Source: Sambucus nigra
Lineage: Eukaryota > Streptophyta > Magnoliopsida > Dipsacales > Adoxaceae
DNA: 64,000 nucleotides
Reading direction: 5' to 3'
Assembly (NCBI GenBank): GCA_949130495.1
Contig: OX422213.1
Span: 541,663,467 to 541,727,466, forward strand
Part shown: positions 22,687 to 34,834 of the stretch, one piece after another
Layout: each line of letters opens with the position of its first letter
Position numbering within the stretch: the stretch's first letter is position 1
The notes under the pieces: generated by a model
What the model saw: the letters and a program-made list of their open reading frames with translations, nothing else
Databases searched by the model: none
Told to the model about the DNA's origin: nothing
Position numbers and translations under genes: made by a program

Positions 22687-23202
22687 TGTTGATGCAAAAA
22701 AATGGACTACATCCCATTTTATGATCACAGATAGATAAATAGAAGCAATCATGTCAAACACATAAGAGACAAGGATTTTTAAAATGGTTCGGCTATGAAT
22801 AAAGCCTACGACCACTGTTATTTTATTCCTAGGGGTGTACAATAGCACAATATATTGTAGAGAGAGAGAGAGAGGTGTGTAAAGAATTTCTTTTTGTCCA
22901 TATTCTCCCCCTTTGGCTAAAGGGATGCATGTATTTATAGTGATGGGGGTTAAAGAGATACAATGTCTTTATACATTCATACATTTATATCTATATACAA
23001 TGAATATAACTGTTGGCCTTCTATGGTGGTTGGTTTTCCTTGAGTTGCTTGGTATGCCTTGTATTGGTTGGTATACTGACTAACTCTCTTCGGGTGCTGG
23101 CTAACTCTTCTCGGGTGCCGAACACGTATGAATATTGCCACGTAGGATGACAGGTGTCCTTTTCTAACTGGTCCTCATAGATGGAGAATTTTTGTGTCAA
23201 CA
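22687..23202 (-). repeat. Tat-lineage 5' LTR (516 bp), minus orientation
   Basis: On the minus strand it starts TGTTGACACAAAAATTC and ends TTGCATCAACA next to the primer site. It contains a GA microsatellite (22857-22874) and TATTTATAG-type TATA sequence near 22930. The LTR at 43372-43849 in the opposite orientation ends identically (GCATCAACA) and starts similarly, so the two belong to related families. Confidence 0.75.
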
Positions 23203-23924
23203 GTAGGAGTGATTTGAACGACTTAAAGTCACATCCATATACGTTGAAAAAACAAAATATAAAAATATTTTTGTCCGTTTTCAAAAAATTATCAAAAAAT
23301 ACAATCTTTTTGAATAATTTCACACTTTTTTCTTAATAACTTAAAATCTTTTTAGTTTTTTTAAGATTTTTCAAAATAAAAGCATATATAAACGTATAAA
23401 TACAATATAAAAATGGGAGAAAAGATAGCAACATGATAATCACCCCATACTAGATGTAAGTCATAACCTCAATCATTATTCTGGGAGGTGTTCTCAAAAG
23501 GAGAAAATATTGTTTGAAATTCCTCCATCAAACTTTGAGAAGTCTTGAACAAAAACTCCATTTGTTCTTTAAAATTCTCAAATTCTCTATAGTCATGTGT
23601 AGGATCAAGTGGAGTAGCATTTGCGGGACTGCATTCGGGAACACGGGTGTGCACTCATGTTTGATCTTGGCAGGGAACAGGTATGTGAGAAACAAAAAAA
23701 TCCTATTTAAATTTTAATAAATATTCAAACATCCTAAAATAGATTCAAGGAATTAATTTAAACTCAAAATAACATCATACCATCATAATGTGGAGCTAGT
23801 TGAAAGTTGAAGATGTTGTATATTTGGACTTTGTGATGGCTTGAATGAATCAAACGTTAGCGGGATATGCCAAAAACTATGTTAAACTAATCAATGGGCA
23901 AATGACAAAAACCATGTTCCTACA
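23203..23924 (-). other. Degraded Sirevirus remnant
   Basis: The right end (GTTCCTACA at 23924, preceded by GGGATATGCCAAAAACTATG) resembles the E3 LTR end. The stretch at 23280-23380 has CTTTTT/ATTTTT words like the 3' untranslated regions of E1 and E2. Small opposing ORFs at 23469-23717 have no recognisable family. It separates the Tat LTR from the Ogre-like pol and probably truncated that pol. Confidence 0.35.
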
Positions 23925-23929
23925 AGGGC

Positions 23930-24450
23930 TAAGAAATCATCGCCGAGGATTTTTGCATTGTTTTGTTATTCTTCGTCTGATAGATGTTGTCCTTCAAGAA
24001 GGTCAGACATAGCTCGCCCTTTGGTGGTTTTTTTACGTCACATACGTGATTTCAAACTCGGATAACATTAGTATACATTTGGCCATTTATCTAGAGAGAG
24101 TACATTTCTCAAATAGGTATTTTAGGGGATCCATCTTGGAAATAAGTCGTAAACTGAAAGACATTCTGTTGTGTTATTTTTTGCCGATCATCCATATGAG
24201 GACACAAGCCTTTTCTAAGGACGTGTATATGAGATCATAGGATATTAGATTTTTACTTGTATAATAAATGTCAAATTTCTTTCGATAACTCTCTACGTAT
24301 TGGTCCAACATTGCTCTGATAACTGTGTCGACTATGTTCATGTAGAATAGGATAGGTTGTCTTGGTTAGGGAGTTACTAACATCGGTGGGTGGGCGACGT
24401 ACTCTAATATTTTAATGATTGCTTATTTTCACTGAGAGTTCCACTCTTTT
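23930..24450 (-). pseudogene. pol: Ogre/Tat-like RNase H domain, decayed
   Basis: Removes the RNA strand during reverse transcription. The minus-strand translation shows, in order, HPPML, a FDIYYTSKNLIS stretch equivalent to the AIYYLSKK motif, SLEKACVLIW, and ISKMDPLKYLFEKCTLSR, then LSEFEITYVT. These are in the same order and spacing as the RNase H of Ogre-type Ty3/gypsy elements. Several stops and frameshifts break it. It lies just downstream of the RT and is cut at 23924 by Sirevirus sequence, so the integrase is missing. Plus-strand ORFs here are shadows. Confidence 0.65.
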
Positions 24451-24499
24451 AATGATTTGTTTTTAAGTATTTGGAATATGAATTCACAAATTGTGTTGA

Positions 24500-25260
24500 G
24501 TTAGATGATGAACAGACTTATTAACTAAATTTGGCCTAGGTATGCTTTTACCTCTTTTTCTATTTTAGGTGTCATTTACCATATAGCTTTGACCTTAAAA
24601 AGGTCTATCTCAATTCCATGTTTGCTGACAATGACGCCTAACACTTTCCCTTCGGTGACTTTGAAGACAAGTTTCCATATTTTGAATAGGCATAACCTTT
24701 GGAAGAAGTTTTAGACTGCTAGGACGCGTCATTCGCGAATATTGGATTTAATGATCTTATCGTCTATATAGACCTCCACTTCCTTATGTATGAGGTTGTG
24801 TAGGATGGTTGTGGCCATATTTGGTAAGTTTCACATGCATTTGTAATACTCAAAGGCATGACTTTATAAAAGTACATTCCCCAACGGATAATGAACCTAG
24901 TTTTCTCTTATTGGGCATGGTGCATTTTTATATGATTATAGCATGTGAACCCATCGATGAAGGACTTCAGAGGGCATTACTGGCTTTACAATATAATAAT
25001 AAGTATATGTAAAGTAGAGGGAAATCATCTTTGGGACAATTTTGACTATGATCCCTATAGTCTACACACATTCAGACTTTTTCTATTGGCTTTGTGTACT
25101 GGTACGATATTGTTTAGCCAAGTGGGATATTCGATTACTCGGATAAAGTCAATATTAAGATGTTTATCCACTTTTTCCCTTAGTTTCAATTACAATTTAT
25201 GTATTATTTTACAGATCCTTTGCTTCATAGGTTTTACATCAGGGAGAATGTGTATCTCAT
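24500..25260 (-). pseudogene. pol: Ogre/Tat-like reverse transcriptase, decayed
   Basis: RNA-dependent DNA polymerase of a Ty3/gypsy Tat-lineage element. The minus strand reads FIRVIEYPTWLNNIVPVHK (about 25150), then DGFTCYNHIKMH (about 24945), GMYFYKVMPL (about 24865), NACETYQ, and finally EVYIDDKIIKSN, with the catalytic YIDD near 24760-24780. The order and spacing match the Ogre family RT. At least four stops or frameshifts make it non-functional. Plus-strand ORFs at 24809-25483 overlap this region and are not genes. Confidence 0.7.
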
Positions 25261-26702
25261 GTATGGAAATAATTGGGTCAATACTGGGCATGTCAGCATC
25301 GGACCAAGAAAATACATCTATAAATCTAGCATGGTGATACGTGAGATCCCTTTATTAATTCTTGTCTATGTAGAACCCTCTTTATTATTCTTTAGTGTTT
25401 TGAGGAGTACCGAAGTTTATAGTTATTTTGTCATCCTAGTTGGGAAACATGCATTTATTTTGAATTTGGTTAAGTTTTTGTAAATATTTTAAGCATTTTA
25501 ATTACACAGAGTTATTGTTATTAGGTGTGAATTATAATCCATTGCTGGATTCATAATCATTATATGAAACACATGAAGGTTAATATTGGAAATCACTATC
25601 TATTAAGCCATCAAAGTGAGGAAGGACAACATTTATAATAACACAAAATTATGATTTATATAGGGGTACATTAGGAGAGTGGATATGGGACTATTTTATT
25701 AAGAGGACAAACTCAAAGGTCCTCCGGATGATAGGCGTCGAGACATATTTGACCGAAGTCCAATTCTTAAGTACTAAAACTCCCATGATACTGGTGATGA
25801 AGTGGGCTAGATCATTTTGAAGGACTTTTTGAGAGGTCTTTAGGGGTTTTGGGACCTTGGAACAGACTGTAGGCTGGGGCAGGCAGTGTTTCTTAAGTCA
25901 TAATGTTTCTTCCTTAGATATTGCATTGGGATTCTTTATTAGGCCGACTATGGAATTGGTGTAGGGGGAGTGCTTTGGAGAGGTCTTGCAATAAGAATTG
26001 GTGTCTTTGTTCATTCTATTGATAGTCCCAAGATGGATGATAAGTTGTATCCTCGAATTCCACTAAAGGCAATGTTTGACTGGGTAGAGTCATTGAGTTC
26101 GACACTCGAAGGTATATATTTAGTTCAAGTATGCTTACTAATCATCCCTTATCAATAGTAATACCTCGGTTGTTCGAGGAGGTGTTCCAATCATGAAATA
26201 ATTAAGTAGAATTTAACTTTGAGTTTCCCAACATGAATATTAGGTTAACTTCATCGGGAAATAATGCGAGTAGTCCCCACTCTAGTTCAAGATCAAAGTT
26301 CTTTCTATATTCCTTCATAATACACAAGACATTGAGCTTGTTTTGTCTGACCTTGTGTATCTTCCCATAGTATACATCAAGTCTTTATTTTTACATTATC
26401 TCCATCCCTCGTTATAAGGATTTCTTAGTTTCATCCTACCATAGTTCGAATTTTCTGTGATAGGAAAAGTCTTATCTTTGGAGATAAAAAATGACCGTTC
26501 CACCCTTAATGAGTGTCTTTGGAACCAAGGGCTAGAGTTTTTCTATTAGGGGTAAACTCGAGACCATACTTTCCCTTATGTTCTATGGAAGTGACAACTT
26601 CGAGGGTTCCTTATTGGTTTCTTACAAGGCTGAATTGTGGCATGTATGCCATTTCATGGATAATTCAAGCTGATATACTATGAATAAACCACTCATCTTC
26701 TA
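25261..26702 (-). other. Decayed protease-RT spacer of the Ogre-like element
   Basis: In the minus-strand translation one patch (about 26590-26500) reads HKGKYGLEFTPN, which resembles the KYGLGYKP block of the glycine-rich (G-patch-like) spacer known between protease and RT in Ogre-type elements. The remainder has no recognisable motif and many stops. Confidence 0.4.
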
Positions 26703-27125
26703 TCATATGAGCAAGTGGGATGACTCAAAATCCAATGAGGTGGAAGTTAAAATTGTCATGGTGGGTATCAGGAGGTAAATGGTATTAGTTTTAGCAAGTG
26801 TGGCCCATCTGCCATCCCTTTGCACTGTGATGACCTGTATATCGAATATGAACTTGACCTTCATGCGCAATGATGAGGGTAATAACCCTATGGGATACAT
26901 CCAAAATCCACCGAGTAAGAAGTTAAAGATGGATAGGACATCGAGGACATACTCATCTCGGGACCTAGGGGCGATGTTAGCCTTGGTAATCAAAAGGTGG
27001 TCAAAGTATCCAGTGATGCCTTGATCTGACAGATGGGTGTAGTAAACTAGCTCAGTCCTAGTTACTACAAGACTTGGAGTGGACTTTGGTTTCCTAAAGG
27101 CGATATTTCTTATGGTGGGGTTCAA
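26703..27125 (-). pseudogene. pol: Ogre/Tat-like protease C-terminal part
   Basis: A 140-codon open frame on the minus strand. Near its centre it reads FLLGGFWMYPIGLLPSSLRM then KVKFIFDIQVITV, which corresponds to the LLGRPWIH...PSSLHQ.VKF block at the end of the retropepsin domain in Tat/Ogre elements. The R and P of the LGRP motif are replaced. The catalytic aspartate region would lie upstream (above 27125) and is not recognisable. It lies between gag (beyond the Athila insertion) and RT, which fits a Ty3/gypsy order. A plus-strand ORF at 26779-27024 is a shadow. Confidence 0.6.
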
Positions 27126-27950
27126 CCAAATTTTTTGACATATTAGTTAAGAAGGATCGATTTCACCTTCGACATTTGATCTCATCATATGAATAGTACC
27201 CAAGGGGAGAAATTTTGATTCATTTGCTAAAGGATTGGCCCAGTTGGTTATTATTTGTTATTGGTTGTATCGAGCATGGAACAGTATTTGAGCATCCATG
27301 GCCTAATGGTGTTCACGAAGGATGTTCCATCTCTCTTTTAAAAGGTTCTTGTGTTGGGTGTATACTATTTATCTAAGGTTATCCCTCAATTTGGCCTTCC
27401 AAGAGGCATCCCTTTAAGAGATATGAGACCTGACTCTTTTTTCCTTTACGTACAACGATTGATGATAGGTTTAGAATTTCTAAGTGATGTGGACATCTAC
27501 CCTATCTATCTTGTTTGCTAATCTTTGTCTGAGGGCTAAGATATTGGAGGTATAAATTATGGGTCCCCTGATTGGTGACTGACAGAAGTGGTTCCCCCAC
27601 TATTTCTTGTAGAATTGAATGAAAGTATGTTGGATGAAAAAGGAGAGTGGTTACATTATTGTCTCCTAAACCTATGAGGGAGAACATGTTTTCCTCATAT
27701 GTGGATCCTTCCCATCTAAAGGATTGTATTGGGACTGGAAAAAAGATATGATAGGTGGCTTGGAGAGGTTCATCGTACATCTCTTCCCATTTGACTAAGT
27801 CATCTGCTTCTTCTAGAGATGAGGTGAAAAGTTCAGAATGTTTTGAGAGCATGAAATCCGTTACTAAGAGTAAGTCCTGGATGTAGTGATTAATTCGTGG
27901 GAAGTGTATGACCATGACAAAGAATGTCATATGGTTGATAATGAACCTGG
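27126..27950 (-). other. Gag-protease junction of the Ogre-like element
   Basis: Contains a 142-codon minus-strand open frame (27930-27502) with no family I recognise. Position makes it the stretch between gag and protease. The last five bases, CCTGG (27946-27950), are the Athila target duplication. Confidence 0.35.
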
Positions 27951-29556
27951 TGACACGACAGAGAATTTGTCTCAGAAAGGCGTTCTATCAAGGCTCAAGT
28001 GCAAGCCTGTCGCGTTAGTAATAATCCGACAAGTCGGGATCATATCCACAGGGATCAATAATTGACACTTTTGAGTAACGTAGGAATAGTTATTTAACCT
28101 TGAAATGATTCCTCCATAGAAGAGTAAATATGATTGATGGTTGAAAATATCCACTTGGGATGAAATAAAATGTGCACAAAGACATTAAGAATTATAAAGA
28201 AATTAGATTTGAAAATGAGAGAAAATAGAGTGGAGTACATTCCCTCAAACTTTAACGAATTACCGTATAGAATACTAGAATTTTAAATTGAAATTTTTGA
28301 CTAAATCCAGTCTTTATAGATCCTAAGCATTACATGTATGAAGGATATAGCTCGCATCATATGAAATCAAAGGTAAATACAAAGCGGTTAATGGACAATT
28401 ACACTTGCATAACGTTCTTAAACATCCCAAGTACCTAGGGCAAGAGAGATTAAAAGATCGGCTATGTTCGTATAATTTCCATACACGATTCGATCAATAT
28501 TTAATTTCCCCTCTATTTTCTACATGGGTAATTCGCCTCGAGATGAGTTCATGTACCCCAACCCTTGAGAATTTAGCTAGACATGGTTTTACAAGAAACC
28601 AAATTCATACATGGAATTATAGATCTAACAAACATTGTTAACAATTTGCAAAACAATTGAGGAATAAAGTAGAGAATAAATAAGAGAATGGAAATTTTAT
28701 ACTTGTATTCAGCAACAGGAAAAATAAATGAACTTGAATCTAGAAAACTTCCTCTTTCTCAACCTTACAAACTAGGGTTTAAGAAAACTTCTACCAAAGA
28801 CAACTAATAATATTTTCTAACTTCTGAATTTCTCTCTCTAATTCAACTCCTCTGGAATGAGGTAGGGCTTGGTCTTTTATAGCACCAAATAGCACGAATT
28901 TGACAACTACAATCGTTGGCTACGTAAGATTCTGCAAGATATGCACCTCTTAATCTTCATAATTAATGTCAGGATTTCGCACACCCGGATCGGTCGGGAT
29001 CCCCTCGGATCGGTTCATTTCTCAAGCAACTGGATCGGTTCTTTTTTAATTCTACCGGATCGGTCCGGATCCCATCGGACCGGTTCTGCTATCATCGGTT
29101 CGGCATCCATCCGGTGTCTACTGGAATGGTGGCATTTCGGATCGATCCGAAATATACCGGATCGGTCCGATTTTCTTCAATGTTTGATTTTTCTTTCCAT
29201 ATTTGTCTGGCAATAACTTTTGATCTCGAGCTCCGATTTGATTGTTGATTCTTCTGTTGCTCTTGTGAAATCAAGATCTTCAACTTCCCTTTAGGCGTCG
29301 AATCCTAACTCCCAGTATAAATTTACACTTTTCCCTTTGACTTTTCTTCCTTTGTTCTTTTCCTTTCTTCCGGTTTCTTTCTCTCTTTTCTTGCACTAAA
29401 TTCCTATAAAATCCATCAGAAATACACGAAACTCGGGGTACTTGTTAGAAATAGTCAATGGAAATGATATGGAATAAAAACAATTCAATTACCTTGTTCA
29501 AGATATCAAAATCACTAACTTAAGGGGCTAAATTCAGAAGAATTTCTGTTTGGTCA
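27951..29556 (-). repeat. Athila 3' LTR (1606 bp)
   Basis: Ends are TGACACGACAGAG at 27951 and TTTGGTCA at 29556. Collinear with 38712-40318 over the full length. It holds a cluster of CCGGATCGGT words at 28985-29171. Confidence 0.88.
28985..29171. repeat. GGATCGGT palindromic cluster in the 3' LTR
   Basis: About eight copies of GGATCGGT or its complement occur in under 190 bases, some forming the palindromes GGATCGGTCCGGATCC-like and CGGATCGATCCG. The same cluster is in the 5' LTR at 39746-39931, and a shorter version is at 32655-32745 inside the element. Confidence 0.75.
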
Positions 29557-31009
29557 AATGCCCCTAACTTAGGACTTTGCACGTCCCGGGCAATGTAAAT
29601 GAAGCTACCCAAAGTTCTATTTTTGAGAAATCCTTTAAAATTCCACTTTCGTAGGCATGCGATTGCAATGAGCATATGCAATAAGACTTTAAACCCCTAG
29701 GCCTTTAAACCCCTAGGTTACCCTAGTAGAACAAGTTTTGTCTCGTGAGGGTTTGCAGTGAATATACCCACAAAATTCTTTATTGACTCAAATAAATATC
29801 AAAATACTTAAAAATTGTTCAGTTTAAATTTTTTGAAAAATAATCACCATTAATTCATATTCAATTGTCTCAAACCATAGTGTGTGTGCAAAGCCAGAAA
29901 TTAAACCTCAAATTTTCACCAATTGATCATCACGTTACTTTTCGAAAATTCGTTTTGATTCAAATTCTTACGGATGCACTCACAAACGAATAACTCGAAT
30001 TTTGGTTGTTTTCTCTCGGTATGCATGATATAAAGAGTAAATATAATGGAAACAAATTCACGCATACAAAATTGAAAAGAAGGAAATATATGGTGAAAAG
30101 ATCTCTTCATCGGAGTACGGTTATTAGGAAAAGGGAACATCGCCTCTAGTTCACACCATTTAATCTCTCATATTATCTTTTTGTATCTTATCTCTCCATG
30201 CAGTAATTAATTTCTCCATTCGGAATCGGTTAGGACTTTTCGGGTTAAAAAGTGTAAAGGGTAAAAATGGGAATGGATGGAATGTTCGGAATTGGAAAAT
30301 GTCCTGATGACGTCCATTTGTGCTTTTTCGGGCATTTGCTCATTTTTTTTATTTTTTTTATTTTTTCTTGCTATTTTTTGTTGAGCAATTTTTCTGTTTT
30401 TCTCTTGCCCCTTTTTATTGCAAAATTTGGACTTACTTGATGAATTTTCTCAATTTTCACAATTTCGAGCCAATTGTGTTTTTTGGGTTATCAAACGAAA
30501 GGGAAATATTATATTAGGCTCAAAGTGGGTTGCAAAGGGATAATTTTTCACAACTTTGTACGGCTAATATTTTTGGGTAACAAACGATGGCCTACTTCAT
30601 TGTCCAAATTGCTAATCACATTACCATATGCATCTCGAGATTAATTAAGTTTAGAGATATATTTAGCATGAATTTCGAGACAACATTTCACACATTTCCC
30701 ATAACTGATCAAAACAAAGGATTGAGATCATCAATGAATTATTAAAACGCTGAAAAGAACTTTGAGTTAATCATAAACTCGGATTGATTTAAAAACTCCT
30801 AAAAAATTGAACGGCTCGAAATCTCACCGGGTTTGATCAATCTCCACATTTATTCGTTAAGTCGTCAATTTTCATCTTCGGTCAATTTTGGCTTAATGCA
30901 ATTGATTGTTAACAATTTGAGAATTTAAATAGAATAAAGGTGATATTTTTGAAAAATTTAAATTCCAATTTTTATTTTGAAGAAAAATATTTTTAGCCTT
31001 TTCAACTTT

Positions 31010-31088
<79 letters not shown>

Positions 31089-31415
31089 AAGTTTTATGAA
31101 TACGCACTTATCATCCCCCCTAACTTAGTCTTTTGCATTGTCCACAATCAAAAGGAAAATAAAGTTAAAGAAGACAAAATAAGTAGTGCGATAAATAAAA
31201 CAAGCAAGTAGCATAAGAAAATTGTGTAGTACAACACAACTGTGTAAGCAAAAGAAAAAAACAAAAAACAGATAACCACAACATAACCATAGAAACGGGG
31301 CTGTCTACGAGGCGGGTGGGGGGTGGGAAGGTCCGGGGGAAGCAGGGTCATATGGATCATAGAAATAGGCAGGAAGGGGGGCCTCAGGACCCGATTGGAG
31401 ATGGTACAAATCAGC
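29557..31415 (-). other. Athila 3' non-coding region
   Basis: No credible ORF. On the minus strand the LTR is preceded by CTAAGTTAGGGGCATT (29572-29557), a polypurine tract candidate. A longer version, CTAAGTTAGGGGGGATGAT, lies at 31122-31104. Between them are T-rich stretches and a 72-bp TA microsatellite. Confidence 0.7.
31014..31085. repeat. (TA)n microsatellite
   Basis: About 36 uninterrupted TA units. They lie inside the Athila 3' non-coding region, just downstream (minus strand) of the internal polypurine-like tract. Confidence 0.98.
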
Positions 31416-32435
31416 CTACATATGCAGTACCAAACTCATGTCCCTCTGGTATGATGTCATAAACCCGTCAAAATGCGTCTCAAGAGAAACAACGTGCTTA
31501 GTTAAACCCGTACCAATCGAAACATAATCTGGATCTGCTGTATCATCATAATCTGCCTCCTCACCTTCTTCCATCTCAACACCTTCTTCAGGAACGTCCT
31601 CTTCGTCAGCAGCCTCCTCATCACTTGAGGTATCACTATCTCCTCGTCGCGCACGGATCAGCTGGATTTTCTTTTCACTTCGAGTGCAGGATTCTTGCCC
31701 AAGTGGCTTGGGCAAGTTGATAAGATCTTGCGGTGGAACAATTCTGGCATCCTTAAGAAAGGAGGTAATGAGATGGCCATAAGGAAGAGGGGCCCTACCC
31801 TTTTTGTCCAGCGCCACAAACATGATATCATTATAAAACATGCGATCCAAATTGATAACAATTTCATGGTCAAACAGATCATACATCATAGTATCTTGAT
31901 GCGGGCGCATAGCCGAATCATTTGAGGTTTGCAAAAGATTGTCACAAACGATGTGAAAAGTGATGCGTGCCTTATTGGGTAACCGACCAACAGGAAAGGT
32001 CTCGGTATCCCAAACCGCTCCCGGCACGATGCGAGATATGCAAACAGGTTTGGTCAGAATGGGATGAGGACTAGGATAAGTAAATTGGGCTAGAGTGACC
32101 GCACCTTTAGACTCGAGTTTCTAGGCCATAATTTCAAGCGAGAACGGTATCAGAGTCGAGTCTACAAAGGCTTGAGATTCAAAATCAGCGGTGCAAAGGA
32201 GCGTACCATAAAACTGATGCACTTCATTCTCCCAAACAACCTCGTATGGTTCATTGAAAAATCTGCACCAGCCTCGTGACATGAACATGCATGTGACAGA
32301 ATTAGGCAGCTGATCCCAAAGCACTTGGCGCTCGATGTGGATTTTCCTTCTCGAACCGAAGAAATGACGGCACCAATTTGCCTCATGGCGGGAACGATAT
32401 TCGCCAATGGAATTATATTTTTGAGGAGCAGCCAT
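31416..32435 (-). pseudogene. Athila extra ORF downstream of pol (putative plant transposon protein domain)
   Basis: A 340-codon frame on the minus strand, interrupted only by one TAG at 32123-32121. The first part (32435-32124) reads RHFFGSRRKIHIERQVLWDQ and, further on, RGWCRFF and EVHQFYGTL. The second part (32027-31416) has KARITFHIVCDNLL, then LPYGHLITSFLKDARIVP, and ends in an acidic stretch (about 31660-31540). This order matches the putative plant transposon protein domain (PF20167-like) widespread in plants. The position between integrase and the 3' LTR is where Athila elements carry their third, env-like ORF. I see no signal peptide or membrane segment, so an envelope role is not supported here. 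The start ATG at 32435 is the first in frame. Confidence 0.65.
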
Positions 32436-33013
32436 GGCTAGTTCAGACTTGGACAGAAAGTGAGAGAGGAGAGAGAGGAGATGGAGGTGTGAAGGAAATG
32501 GGGTGGGGGATATGGGTATTTATAGTTAGGATGATGGAAAAGGGGGAATAGATGGCGGGAAATAGAGGGGACGAATTTTTGGGGAGAGGAAGGGATTGGG
32601 GGAATGAATGAGGTGTGGATTTAAGAGGTTTTAACCTCGGGAAGGGGCGCGACTGCAGATGACCGGATCAATTCGGGTTCAGATCGGACCGGTCTGATTA
32701 TACCGGATCGGTTCTTTTTATTCAGGGTCGAACCGATCTGATTTGTTGAATTTCCAGAAATTCCCCTGCTTTACTTTCCTTGTCACTGTTAGCCTGATTT
32801 TTCCACTCCAATGCATACTTCAATGCAATTGAACCTCAAAACTCTCAAAACTCACACCGAAACTTGAAATACCCCCAAGACATTTATTGAATTCCCTTCT
32901 CCGGTTATGATACATATCTATGAATTTCTAACATCCTAACATCCTATGACGATTATACACAACATTCACCCCATACACGTCGGGGGTGTGACGACCTCAC
33001 CTTTCTTTTTCAG
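32436..33013 (-). other. Spacer between Athila pol and the extra ORF
   Basis: Non-coding. It contains GGATCGGT-type words at 32655-32745, like those in the LTRs, and a purine-rich stretch at 32455-32600 just upstream of the extra ORF. Confidence 0.6.
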
Positions 33014-34834
33014 TCAATACCCATAAATGGGGTCCGACAACCAGATTGTGTTGGCTTTCATGACGGCCGCTTCCAAATACGGCTTGAGACAATGCCCATT
33101 GACCTTGAATGTGTTTCCCTCTTTTTGATCCTCCAGTTCAACAGCTCCATGGGGGAATACTTCGTTCACTATGAATGGTCCTGACCATCGTGACCGCAAT
33201 TTTCTGGGAAACAAGTGCAACCTCGAGTTGTAGAGAAGTACTTTTTGTCCCGAATAAATTCCTTCCGTCGAATGATTCTGTCGTGAGCTCGTTTCATTCA
33301 TTCTTTGGAGATTTTATCACTTTCATACGCATCATTGCGTATTTCGTCCAACTCGTTCAACTAAAGTTTACGTGTTTCACCGGTTTTTTCCATGTTAAAG
33401 TTCACCCTTTTGATAGCCCAATACGCTTTGTGTTCAATTTCAATCGGAAGATGACAAGGCTTGCCATATACAAAACGAAATGGGCACATCCCAAGGGGAT
33501 TCTTGTATGCAGTTCTATAACCCCAGAGTGCATCATTTAATCTGAGAGACCAATCTTTCCTATTAGGTTCGACTGTCTTTTCTAATATACTCTTGATTTC
33601 TCGATTGGCGAGCTCATCCTGGCCATTACATTGAGGGTGATAAGTTGTTCCAACTTTATGGACAACTCCATACTTTCGCATTATCTTTTCCATCGGCCTA
33701 TTACAGAAATGAGTACCATTATCACTGATTACAGCCTTCGAAACTCCGAATTGAGAAAGGATATTCGCTTGAATGAATTTTATCACCACTTTATTGTCAT
33801 TCGTCCTTGTAACTAATGTCTCTACCCATTTTGAGACGTAGTCTACTACGACGAGGATGTAGAGAAAACCAAAAGAAGGGGAAAATGTCCCCATGGTGTC
33901 AATACCCCAGCAATCAAACAATTCTAAGACAAGTATTGGGGTCAATGGCATCATGTCATGATGAGTAATAACTCCCATTCTTTGGCATCTATCGCATGAT
34001 TTGTAAAAAGTATTCACATCCCGAAAGATTGTGGGCCAGTAGAGACCGCTGTGTAGGATTTTCGCAACAGTTTTATTTTTGGAAAAATGACCTCCACATG
34101 CTTCCTGATGACAAAATTGAATTACCCCTTGAATTTCTTCATCAGGTACTCATTTCAGGATGATTTGATCAACACAATACTTAAACAAATATGGATCATC
34201 GTAAAAGAACATGCGTGACCATGTGACGAACTTCCTTCTCTCTTGCGGACTCCAATTGGAGGGAACAACTCCAATGACAAGTTAATTGACTATATCTGCA
34301 AACTAGGGGAGAGAAGAAGTAGCGAATACATTTTCATCCGAAAAATACTCGTCTATGGGAATGGGATCAACAGGTACGTCGGACGAGAGGCATGACCAAT
34401 GGTCAACAATGACGTTTTCTACTCCTTTCTTATCTTGAATCGAGAGATTAAACTCCTGTAAGAGTAGGATCCACCTTATTAGATGCGGCTTGGAATCTTT
34501 CTTGGTCAGAAGATATTTGAGGGCTGGGTGATCAGTGAAGCAAAACGATGGGTGACCTAATAATGTACGATCGCAATTTATCGAGAGAAAAAATGACTTC
34601 TAGTAACACTTTCTCCGTGGTAGAGTAGTTAAGTTGGGGACCAGATAATGTCCTACTAGCATAGTAAATAACATGAGCTTTCTTGTCTTTTCTTTGTCCA
34701 AGAACAACCCCAATCGCGTAATCACTTGCATCACACATAAGCTCAAATGAGAGTGACCAATCAGGAGCTTGCATGATAGGAGCAGAAATTAGCATGCTTT
34801 TGAGTTTATAAAAAGATTCTTGGCATGCTTTATA
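33014..34834 (-). pseudogene. pol: Athila RNase H and integrase part of pol, broken
   Basis: Continues the pol frame after a TGA at 34837-34835. RNase H: MCDASDYAIGVVLGQ and HVIYYASRTL (34740-34650), then a one-base insertion near 34550 and further stops. Integrase: zinc-binding CHQEACGGHF...CDRCQR (about 34110-33980); catalytic core with the first Asp in GIDTMG (about 33900), the second in ISDNGTHF (about 33725), and the Glu in NREIKSILEK (about 33595); and a C-terminal part with [20 protein letters not shown] (33240-33160). A TAG at 33361 splits the integrase core from its tail. All three acidic residues are present, but the frame is interrupted at least four times, so no full protein can be made. 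Inserts proviral DNA in living relatives. Confidence 0.85.

Noticed and set aside
24809..25483. Plus-strand ORFs of 67-130 codons
   Set aside because: They are shadows of the minus-strand Ogre-like reverse transcriptase, whose motifs are in proper order.
31416..32435. Athila extra ORF as an envelope gene
   Set aside because: No signal peptide, transmembrane segment or envelope motif is visible; similarity is to a plant transposon protein domain.
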